64,000 bases of DNA from NCBI GenBank assembly GCA_035048485.1, contig CM068585.1, positions 19,214,501 to 19,278,500 on the forward strand, given 5' to 3'. The DNA is from Pteria penguin. Lineage: Eukaryota; Mollusca; Bivalvia; Pterioida; Pteriidae. Every line of letters begins with the position of its first letter. Positions within the stretch are counted from its first letter, which is position 1. Below, piece by piece: positions 48,623 to 58,800 of the stretch. Below the pieces are notes generated by a model. The model was not told the DNA's origin. It made no database searches and saw only the letters and a program-made list of their open reading frames with translations. The position numbers were made by a program, and so were the translations under genes.

Positions 48623-49335
48623 TTAAGTTTTTGCAGTCAATCCATTACGTTTTTGTATGCTCGCTTTTAAGTTTTTGAAATCTAACCACTAGGTAATTGT
48701 ATGCTCCCTATTAAGGTTTTGCAGTCTAACCATTGTTTTTTTGTATTTTCTCTTTTCAGTTTTTGTAGTCTAACAAATGTGTTTTTGCATGCTATCTGTT
48801 AAGTTTTTGCAGTTTAACCGTTGTGTTTTTGTATGTTCTCTTTGAAGTTTTTGCAGTGTAACCACTGGTTTTTGTGTGCTCTCTTTTAAGTTTTTGCAGT
48901 GTAACCACTGGTTTTTGTAAGCCCTCTTTTAGTTTTGCAGTCTAACCGTTGTGTTTTTATGTTCTCTTTTAAGTTTTGGCAGTGTAACCACTGGTTTTTG
49001 TGTGCTCTCTTTTAAGTTTTGGCAGTATAACCACTGGTTTTTGTGTGCTCTCTTTAAAGTTTTTGCAGTGTAACCACTGGTTTTTGTGTGCTCTCTTTTA
49101 AGTTTTGGCAGTGTAACCACTGGTTTTTGTGTGCTCTCTTTTAAGTTTTGGCAGTGTAACCACTGGTTTTTGTGTGCTCTCTTTTAAGTTTTTGCATTGT
49201 AACCACTGGTTTTTGTGTGCTCTCTTTTAAGCTTTTGCAGTCTAACCATTGATTTGTATGTTCTCATTTACGTTTTTTTCTTCAGTCTGACCATTGTGTT
49301 TTTGTATGTCCTCTTTTGGTTTTGGAGTCCAACCA
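48610..49335 (+). repeat. 43-bp minisatellite (resumes at 49615-49710)
   Basis: About 16 units of CTCTCTTTTAAGTTTTTGCA plus GTGTAACCACTGGTTTTTGT. It is interrupted by a SINE at 49339-49614; two further units continue on the far side. Confidence 0.93.
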
Positions 49336-49338
49336 AAA

Positions 49339-49614
49339 CCGGTGTGGCCTAGTGGATAAGGTGCTCGACTCGTGACCGAGAGGTCTCGGATTCGACTCCC
49401 GCCCTGGGCACACCGGTGTTCTGTCTTTCGGATTAGAGTAAAAACCGAGGTCCCGTTTCACGGTAGGCGTGGCACGTAAAAGATCCCTCACTGCTTCGGG
49501 TGGGTCCGTTGCAAAGGCCTAAATTTGTGTGTAATGCATCAGGCAGATGCCGTCACCATATACGTGAAATAATCGTGCAGTGACGTAAAAACAATAATCA
49601 ATCAATAATCAATC
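49339..49614 (+). mobile_element. tRNA-derived SINE inserted in a minisatellite
   Basis: Full head CCGGTGTGGCCTAGTGGATA with B-box GGATTCGACTCCC, body TGTTCTGTCTTTCGGAT, GCACGTAAAAGATCCCTCAC, and a tail of AATCAATCAATAATC. Flanks share TGGAGTCYAACC, a likely 12-bp target-site duplication with one mismatch. Confidence 0.95.
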
Positions 49615-49711
49615 ATTGGAGTCTAACCATTGTGTTTTTGTATGCCTTCTTTTAAGGTTTGCAGTCTAACCATTGTGTTTTTTATGCCCTCTTTTAAGTT
49701 TTGTAGTCTAA

Positions 49712-49850
49712 CTACCTCGCGACTGGAAGCTCCCGCGCTAGAGTCCCACCGGTAGTTCTTCCATGTCCCGTCTTTCGGACAAGACGTTAATACCAGTCCT
49801 GTATCAACGTAGACGTGGGAAGGTCCCTTTCTGCTTCGGGTTGATATAGA
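49712..49850 (+). mobile_element. Second-type SINE fragment
   Basis: GACTGGAAGCTCCCGCGCTA with a B-box-like GAGTCCC, then GTCTTTCGGACAAGACGTTA and AAGGTCCCTTTCTGCTTCGG. Related in body to the main SINE but with a different head. Confidence 0.55.
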
Positions 49851-49880
49851 TTTGTTGTATAGGTTTTAATTTCCGTGAAG

Positions 49881-50145
49881 CCGGAGTGGCCTAGTGGATA
49901 AGGTGTTCTGCTCGTGATAGAGAGGTTCCGGGTTCGACTCCCGCCCTGGGCGCACCGGTGTTCTGTCTATCGGATGATACAGTAAAAACCGAGGTTCCGT
50001 GTCACGGTATGCGTGGCACGTAAAAGATTCCTCACTGCTTCGGATGGGTCCGTTACAAAGGTGTAAATTCGTATGCAATGCATCAGGCAGATGCCGTCAC
50101 CATATACGTGTAATAATCGTGAAGAGACGTAAAGCAATAATCATT
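49881..50145 (+). mobile_element. tRNA-derived SINE
   Basis: Head CCGGAGTGGCCTAGTGGATA, B-box GGGTTCGACTCCC, conserved body and GACGTAAAGCAATAATC tail. About 270 bp downstream of another copy, same orientation. Confidence 0.95.
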
Positions 50146-51037
50146 TAATTTTCTTTGCGTTGATGATTTTCCGGCGAATCCAATTGGTTAAAAAATTGAG
50201 TTCATTTCTGCACCAGCAAAATTTTGAGTGCAGATATGTCACAATTGTCGGAGCTACTTTCCCCTGGAATGCGAAACCGCGTTCTCTTTGTGGAACAGTG
50301 ATTCCCTTGTTGTTAATCGATTACATAAATTTGTTTCGTTACATATAACGAATTCAAAGTTCAAGAGAAATCGCACTTCACTTCAGAAACTATTAAATAT
50401 AAAATATAATTTCTTACTCTTATTCAATAAAAAAGTAAAATATAACTAGGTCTATCAATTAGTCTACAGTACAGCGCACTGTAGTGCTGTTTAGAAATGC
50501 ATGACAGCATGTAGTCAAGTACAAAACACAAAAACTACTCGTCTGCTACTAGCCGATCGTTTGACAATGGACTTTGATAACTGTCATTTCTATGGTATCA
50601 TACCCGACTAGGCAGACAGAACGGACACCAGAGCAGGTGCTGCCTCCCATCCAAGTTCCTGAGCCTACTCTTTTCACCTTGTGACACGCACGTGAACCAG
50701 TCAATATGCATTGTATTTCTAATAATAATATCATTTAAAATATAAATACCTTAGGTAACAGATGATCAGCCTCATGCATGATTCATTAATTCGTGTTTAA
50801 TTGTTTATTCTATTTCACTTCTAATCTTTTCAATGGACACTAGGATCAAATTTTCGAATTTCGTGTTAGCCGCCATTATTTGACTTCAAAATGTTGTTCA
50901 CCTGGTCATTGTATTACTACGCGATTAAGTCACATGTCCATGTATCAGAGATAAAAAAGTAATGTAGTGCCAAAATAAATTATGTTTATTGGACACTTAT
51001 TAAATTTTTGTTTCCATATATAAGCTAAATAAAATGT

Positions 51038-51198
51038 TAAGAAATGAATCCTATATTTTTGGGGTTGATTGAGGTATCAACCTAAAATTTGGACGAAAAA
51101 CTTTTGCATCAATGCGCTTCGCGCACTGATGCAGTTTTCCGTTCAAATTTTAGGTTGATACCTCAATCAACCCAAAAAATAAAGGATTCATTTCTTAA
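51038..51198. mobile_element. 161-bp palindromic MITE-like element
   Basis: Nearly the whole unit is one stem around a centre at about 51118 (GCGCTTCGCGC). TTGATTGAGGTATCAACC is mirrored exactly, and the ends TTAAGAAATGAATCC are mirrored by GGATTCATTTCTTAA. Confidence 0.9.
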
Positions 51199-51219
51199 AT
51201 CAATCAATCAATTTAATTA

Positions 51220-51300
51220 ACCCGAGATGCATCAGATAGATACCATTACCATATAAAGTAAGACCTCCTGATGTGACGTTAAGCAAAAATTTATCAAACA
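51220..51300 (+). repeat. SINE tail fragment
   Basis: GATGCATCAGATAGATACCA...GTGACGTTAAGC matches the 3' third of the SINE family. Confidence 0.6.
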
Positions 51301-51534
51301 ATCATTCTCATTGTTTTTCCGCATTTTTACTTTCATTTTTCACCTATTCTTACTTTCATGTTTTCGCATTCTTACTCTAATGTTTTGGCATTCACAACAT
51401 TGTTGTTTTCACTTTTTCATTATTTGGTTTTCTTTTTCTTACCTTTTCTCGTTGGCATTCTTATCACCACTATCACATTTTACCATCGCGTCTTTAATCG
51501 TGTTCAGCATTTTATTTTCTTCGGAGCCGTCAGT

Positions 51535-52330
51535 TTGTTTCAGTGGCATAGCGCTACACTTCAAATCTCAGAACCTTGGTTCGATTCCGAATGTCGGATG
51601 GGATTTTCTATAGTGATTTATCATCTTCTTCCCCCTATTTGTCCTTTGGCGGTAAAAACCGCGGCTCCGTGTCACGGTATAATCCTTGGCCGCATGTCAC
51701 TGTATAATCCTAGGCCCCATGTCAATGTATAAACCGAGGCCCGTGTCACGATATAAACCGAGGCCCCGTGTCACGATATCAACCGAGGTCCAGCGTCACG
51801 ATATAAACCGAAGCCTAGTATCAGTATAATCCTTGGCCGCATGTAACTGTATAATCCTAGGCCCCATGTCAATGTATAAACCGAGGTCCAGTGTCACAGT
51901 ATAAACCGAGGCCACGTGTCAAGATATAAACCGATGTCCCATATCACAGTACAATCCTAGGCCGTATGTCACTGTATAAACCGAGGTCCAGTGTCACGGT
52001 ATAAACCGAGGCCCTGTATCACAGTATAATCCTAGGTCGAGTGTAACTGTATAAACCGAGGTCCAGTGTCACAGTATAAACCGATGTCCAGTGTCACGGT
52101 ATAAACCGAGGCCCCATATTACAGTATAATCCTAGGCCGCATTTCACTGTATAAACCGAGGTCCCATGTCACCGTATAAACCGAGGTCCCGTTGCAGGGT
52201 ATACCTTGGCAATTAAAGATTCTTCACCGCTTGGGGTGGGTCAGTATTACAGTACAAGATAATGAAGCAATGCACCAGACAGGTGTCACCGCTATGTGCA
52301 ATAATCTTGGAGTGACGTAAAACACTAACA
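51535..52330 (+). mobile_element. SINE with internally expanded minisatellite
   Basis: A tRNA-like head (CAGTGGCATAGCGC, B-box GGTTCGATTCCG) and the normal body start are followed by about 20 copies of a 26-28 bp unit (51655-52205). The normal 3' body then resumes: AAAGATTCTTCACCGCTTGG, ATGCACCAGACAGGTGTCAC and AGTGACGTAAAACA. The unit ACCGAGGTCCCGTGTCACGG plus TATAA is a segment found once in other SINE copies. Confidence 0.88.
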
Positions 52331-52544
52331 AAACAAACAAAACATTTTCGCTAGGTTTCATCTAATGCGTTGAACTTACAAATGTTTCGTGCAAATCAAA
52401 CAGGATATGGGTAATGTACTGATATTGAAGGATATAAACATACATGTACGAATCGTTTGCCCCTGTCGCCATGTTGGGATCGGTTCGTACATCGGCTTTA
52501 CACCAAGAATGGAGTAGAGTCTGATCGGATATTGGTTTTTTTTT

Positions 52545-52985
52545 TTTTCGTAACTCAGAGTTATCTGACTTTGGAGCAGTCTGATTAAAACCATATCCTT
52601 ATTCCGCTTCCCATTGCGGGTAAAGATCTGGCAAACCCCCGTAAGAGGTCATGTTCTGATGAACTCTGATGACGTTTCAGTCACCAAAACCTTATTTCCC
52701 ATAGCCAATAAATGACTAGGCTAGGCACGTGCAAGTAACGCAATATGTAACAACAACTATTCAAAAACTACCTTGTAGGTCAGGCACGCTGGGGATGTGA
52801 ATTTCATTCCTAGGAATTTGTAGCCGATCCACTGATTGGTTGAAAATCACAGACCGTCAAAACATGACCCCTTACGACGTTTCGCCAGATCTTTATCCGC
52901 AATGGGACAAACAGACAAGCGGAATAAAGATACGGTTTTAATCAGATTGACTTTGCAGCAGGTATCAAACGTGGAATAACTCTGG
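52545..52985. mobile_element. TIR element, MITE-like
   Basis: TCTGATTAAAACCATATCCT, TATTCCGCTTCCCATTGCGG and AAAGATCTGGC at 52580-52650 are mirrored at 52860-52965. The arms are about 110 bp, interior without coding. Confidence 0.7.
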
Positions 52986-53204
52986 CGTAAACCAAAGCCT
53001 AGTCGTTACGTTTCTTTGATTTTCTATTTTTTATGACTATTTATAAACTGTATTATTAATCAAAATTATTAATTAAAAGTGGTTGCTATAGCAACTTCAG
53101 TTACATATATCCAAATCAATTTACATCTACATGTACATTCAATATGCCTTACATTGTTGAATGTCTATGCAGTGACATGTATGGTGTTGACTTTGCCTGA
53201 TAAC

Positions 53205-53233
<29 letters not shown>
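53205..53233. repeat. Poly(A) tract
   Basis: An A run of about 28 bases. Confidence 0.95.
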
Positions 53234-53235
<2 letters not shown>

Positions 53236-53578
53236 CAAAAAGTCATTGACTTCAAGGTCAAGGTCATGTCTTATTTTAGACTTAAATTTCGTTGAAAATG
53301 GGGGATTTTTACATGTTTTATAAACAATTTACTTAATAGTTCTTTAAAACACTTTTGTAAGAATTAATTGTTGAATTCAAATGTGGACACTATTTTGTTT
53401 GCACAATAACAATGGTCTTTACTTATCTACTTAAATAGATATTTGAATTTGAAAATGGTCAAAAGCGAACAAAACATTGCCTTATTAAATTCACTATATC
53501 TTTATGCTCATTTTTGACTTATTTTGACTCGATATGATCAGTTACCCAACTTATACTATCACACAACTGTGACTGGTA

Positions 53579-53611
<33 letters not shown>

Positions 53612-53618
53612 GGAATTA

Positions 53619-53883
53619 AGCCGGTGTGGCCTAGTGGATAAGGTGCTCGGCTCGTGATCGAGAGGTCGCGAGTTCGACTCCCGCCCAGGTCACACCGGTG
53701 TTCTGTCTTTCGGATGAGACAGTAAAAACCGAGGTCCCGTGTCACGGTAGGCGTGGCACGTAAAAGATCCCTCACTGCTTCGGGTAGGTCCGTTGCAAAG
53801 GTCTAAATTTGTATGCAATGCATCAGGCAGATGCCGTCACCATATACGTGAAATAATCGTGGAGTGACGTAAAACAATAATCA
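53619..53883 (+). mobile_element. Young tRNA-derived SINE with 16-bp target-site duplication
   Basis: Complete head, body and GTAAAACAATAATCA tail. TTTAGAATTGGAATTA occurs on both sides (53603-53618 and 53884-53899) without mismatch. This fixes the element's boundaries and shows insertion by LINE-type target-primed reverse transcription. Confidence 0.97.
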
Positions 53884-54152
53884 TTTAGAATTGGAATTAC
53901 AAAGACTAAAATGTGTTATTATCAAAAAGATTTGATGATGGTACCCGTGGTAACAAAATGTCAAAAATAGCTTATTTGACAGTCTCGAAAGAGTGCCAAA
54001 ACGAACAACCTGGTTGCCATAGCAACCAATATTCAATTTGCCCAAAAACTTCATTTTCACCTACTATGCATTGATTTTACCAATGAAAGAGAAAATAGTG
54101 AAAATCTATGACATGTCGTGGCCAGCTGATTTTGATTCTTACACAGAATTGA

Positions 54153-54342
54153 CCGGTGTTTTGTCTTTTGGATGAGACTGTAAAAACCGAGGTCCCGTGT
54201 CACAGTAGCCGTAATAGATCCCTCACTGCTTCGGGTGGGTCCGTTGCAAAGGTATAAATTTGTATGCAATGCATCAGTCAGATTCCGTCACCATATACGT
54301 GAAATAATCGTGGAGTAACGTAAACAATAATCAATCAATCAA
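54153..54342 (+). mobile_element. 5'-truncated SINE with 13-bp target-site duplication
   Basis: Starts at CCGGTGTTTTGTC in the SINE body without the tRNA head and ends AATCAATCAATCAA. TACACAGAATTGA flanks it exactly at 54140-54152 and 54343-54355, so it inserted in this truncated form. Confidence 0.93.
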
Positions 54343-54359
54343 TACACAGAATTGATATT

Positions 54360-55722
54360 AAAACCGATATAAAACTACTGGAAATGAAGGGAAAAATGAC
54401 TTTTCCATAGGAATTTTTTGACATCACAATGATTATTATGTCATAATATGTTTCAAGATAGGATATAATTCTGTATGACAAAATCTCGAATAAAATTTTA
54501 TTCGTCAATTTGCATCATTTGTTACGGTGTTGGGAAAAATAGTTTGTATCGGGGTAATGAGTCAGCGGGGAATAACTGAAAATAAAATGATATTATAATT
54601 TTCAGTACCCATAAGAAAACTATCAAGGCATTTATCCGTAAAACCGGAAAAGGACTATAAATTTCCGCTCTGTCCTCTTTTCATCTGTCTGGTACAAATA
54701 AGTTTCCCAAATATTTCTCTGTCTTTCAAAATTATATTTCTTTGGAGCTTTGATATGACAAGTTACAGGTCCAGGTAAACATTTGTTATGATTCACTGTG
54801 ATCATTTCCAGAAAGAAACAATTAACTTATCTTGCAGTTCTGCCTTTCATGGATGGACTGTAGGATAGACTGTAACTGAGTTTTGGGATAGTCTGTAAAC
54901 TACTTTAATTTTAAATATCCTATAACTGACACATGAGCAGATCCAGAGGGGTGGACTGGGGGTCTAGATCCACACTGAAAATCGGCGAAAATTACTCGTT
55001 ATTTTTGAATGTAAAGTAATTTTGCACATGTAATACATGGATGGATCCCCTCTCAGAAAATTTATTTCAATTGAAAGACTAGGGCGGCGCATGATCGTAT
55101 GTACTTATACCAACTCTTGACCACCACCACTATTTTATAGATTAGTGATCTTTAGGGTTGTTTTTTTTTTTAACTTTCATTGTATATTTCTCATAGCAAA
55201 TTCTCGATTTCTCTTGGAATCTTTCATATTCATACACTTCAATTATTACTTGACCAATGGCCCTGTCATTAATTAGTAAGACAAGATTTGACCATATTTA
55301 TTTACTTTAAAATATAGATGTACATGTATTTCAATAAATGTCTCAACTTTTATTTTCCTCTAAAAAGCTAGCAACGGTATATAATGCATTATTCTTAAAT
55401 GATGGACAAATCGTTGACTCGATAGTTTCCCAAAGGAAATGTCTATTGAATTTTCAGAAAATATCATTTATGCTTATTCAGCAATGCGTAATTTTAATAA
55501 AGAAAACTATTTAATTTATTCAGGTACAAGAGTTGTCTGCAATCTACATAGGTCACCGGTTGGGTTATAATGGCCGAAAGGAATAAGATCTTCATATTTT
55601 AAAAGAGGTTTTCCATCATGCAGAATTTTACAGTTTTATTGTGAATATTTAGTGACACTCATGTTTCTTCATTTTTCTTTCTTCTGTTCTCCAGCTGTGA
55701 TTCACTGCATAGGTAAGCAACA
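54360..55722. other. Upstream flank of the nuclear receptor gene
   Basis: No repeat family seen. CATAGGTAAGC at 55708 just before the ATG is donor-like, and TTCTGTTCTCCAG at 55682-55694 is acceptor-like, so the 5' UTR may be spliced. Confidence 0.35.
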
Positions 55723-55860
55723 ATGAAAACATATCTACTCAAGACAGAAGAATTGAAGGAAAAAAAGAGGAGAAGCCAGTTAATTCTACCACCTTGTAGA
55801 GTCTGTGGCGGAAAAGCTACTGGCATACACTATGGAATAAACACATGTCAGGGATGCAAG
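55723..55860 (+). CDS. Nuclear receptor exon 1: zinc finger 1
   Basis: ATG 55723 opens a basic leader MKTYLLKTEELKEKKRR. The first zinc module CRVCGGKATGIHYGINTCQG ends CK, phase 0, before donor GTAAAT. The intron between the two zinc fingers is at a position common in the family. The start is the first in-frame ATG; further 5' exons are possible. Confidence 0.88.
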
Positions 55861-58800
55861 GTAAATCCACTCCTCACAATATATAGCTTGTGCCAAAAGA
55901 TGCTTAATATATGAATATATCATTTCGAAATTATAAACGTATTGAGGCAAGATGATTTCTATTTCATTTGTAACAAATACATATGGCTGCCGTCGACGGA
56001 GATATCACATTATAGCACTGTGCGTCTGTCTGTCTGTCCACGGACATCTTGTAAACAAGATACAGACCGAATCACTTGAGCTATGATCGGTAAACTTTAT
56101 ACACGTACTCCTTATGACATAAAGATGACTCCAAGCATTTTTCAATGCCAGAAGTCAATGGTCAAGGTCACAAACTAAATCTTGTTGATAAACCGTGTAA
56201 ACTGGATACAGACCGAACAGTTTTTGTGCTAGTATCGTCACACATGCCACGCATATATCTCATGATAAGACGATAAGTCCAACTTTTTTATATTTATAAG
56301 AGTTATTGCATTTTAATACTCAGTTTTTACCCTTGGTAGAAAGTTTCTCTCTTAAAATTAAGTAACGGAGATAGTTTGCAATATGTGAGCGTTGAGCTCA
56401 TATTGTAAAATTGCAATATTTTCGCCCAAAAATCCTGTAGAAAGACAAACATTTTTTTTCGTTCAAAATGATATTAGAATATGAACTTTTGCACTTACTT
56501 ATATTTGTATTATCGTGAACAGGCTTTTTTCCAACGGTATCAAAAAAGGAACGAACCCTATATATGTTATAAAAACAGAAACTGCGAAATTGTTGCAAGA
56601 AAGAGAGGGATTTGTTCCGCTTGCAGAATGGACAAATGTGTGGCTCTGGGAATGTCCAAACAAGGTACATGTATTCAAATAAACTATCGTAACGGGTTAA
56701 TTGAAACAAAATGTATATATGACACACTGAAGTCGACTATACAAACTTACACACCATGTACAATTCCCGTTATTCAGCATATATTTTAAACTGTGAATGT
56801 CCTCGCATCTCAAATAGGAGACGATTTTTTTTCAAGCTCCCACCTAAGCCGAGTCGAGCAGCGGATCGTATCACTTGGCTTGCGTAGATGGTACATGTAG
56901 TACTAGTGGACCTCTACAAAGATTTTTTACTAAGATCTGTCAGCAAGTGGCGCCACCAACCATAGACAGATGTATGCCCAAGAGCGCGAGAGGGTACTCT
57001 CATTCGAATATAATCTTCAAAAGGGATGCATTGATTAAAAACGAATGATAACTGTTGCGTTTTAGAAGATTCAAGTATCTTCTTTTCATTCAAATTGGAA
57101 AAAGATTTTTTGTGGGTTTCTTTTTTCTGTATTTTGTTTATTTGCTGGGGGAGGTTGTATCTTATCTTTTTATTTACTTTTTTTATTTATTTGTTTTTGT
57201 TATGTGTGTGTATTGTTTTATGTTATGAGTTGTTTGTTTGCTTTATTGGTTTGTGTGTGTGTTTTGTGGAGTGGGTTGGGTGGTCTTTCAATGTTTTGAC
57301 GTCTTTTTGGACTTTGTCATTTTTGTCTATTTCGGACAGTTTCTGAGACTGTTTTGGCAGGAAAGGGAATGTCACCTTTTGAATTTCATCCTCTTATACC
57401 ACTATAGTTTCCATTGTAATCAATGGAAAACCTGTGTGAAATTTACAGATAGGAAAAGCACCATTCTGTTCTATCTCAGTATCCTGTAATAGTTTTCTTC
57501 TCATGAGTCAAAATGGACATAGAACTTTGCGGTTGTAATTAAATTCATAAGAAAATCAAGAAAAATTTTCTTTTACAAATGAAGCACTTCAAATTCAAAG
57601 AAACCCTATTAGATGTTGTGATGACTTATTCAAATTAAATCTTTGACCCTTTATACATGTTATCAATATACTTTATGCATGTTATCAATATTTGTTTCTT
57701 GGCTGAGGAAGCATATATAGCTGTATTCAAAACTTCAAACTCGATTTTCTCGAAATTGAAGTTTTGGCAGGAAAACAGTATGGTTCTAAAGCGATGAAGC
57801 TTTTGTTCACGTCTTGTTTCGACAAATTTCTTACTGTATTGTAGGTATTCGTCTTGGACGGTATACTCTCACAGAGAGAACAGACACGATCAGGGAAGTG
57901 AAAAACATACAATCCACATGCACAATTCAAACTTGTCAAACAATAAACAACGATCTTTTTGAAAGACGTACCAATTTATATTCCCTATTCATGGAGAGAA
58001 TTCAAGAATTCAGTCAACAAATTATCAATTTGGTATGTTCTTGCCGGAACTTGAACAATGACCATATGGTGGCCGTCTACTCCCCCGTGTCATGCTCCTC
58101 CACTTTCTCTTTGTCTGATTCAGGTATGTATATGTTATCTATGATTTGTGTGTAGTTCTATTACGGTACAGCCATCTATTCAGATAGACACTCTACGTGT
58201 ATTAAACAATAGACAATGAACCAGGCATGTGCCAACATACATACATACATTATATACGTCTATGTGCGTACGTGTGTGGGTTCGTGTGTGCGTGCGTGCA
58301 TATATACACAGACACACCTACACATACACACCGACACACACATATGAAAAGAATCATTGCTTTTCACTATTTCCTTTTCGAAAATTTGCCATCTTTTAAA
58401 ATCGTTTGATCCTCTGATAATTTAGGAAAAATCCCAAATACGAAAATTGGCTTTGTTGTATCGTTTATTAGTATTACAGATGCAGAGTGGTCGACAGATG
58501 GGAATATATCGCCTGAGAGCATAGAAATAAAATATGTCAGTGGAACAGAATATGACCTAAATGATTTTAAACACAATCAGGACTGCTCCACTATGACATT
58601 CTCTGAAGAAAAATGCATCGAGAAATTGACGGCATTGTACTCACATATGGTCGTGGGACCTCAGTTATCTCAACAACAAATCGATGATATGCTCAGAAAG
58701 CACTTCGTAAGTACAACATGAGCGAACACTTAAATTTAAACCACGGACCTTTTATTTATATCATATTGAAGAACGATCCTTTCAAGTATTGTTATAACCG

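Noticed and set aside
49339..49420. tRNA gene at a SINE head
   Set aside because: A and B boxes match, but the sequence continues into the SINE body and recurs in other copies; the acceptor stem is not formed.
50549..50734. Minus-strand frame with Cys-rich text (GSRACHKVKRVGSGTWMGGS)
   Set aside because: Looks protein-like and has an AG before and a GT after, but no family was recognised and no partner exons were found; kept only as a possibility.
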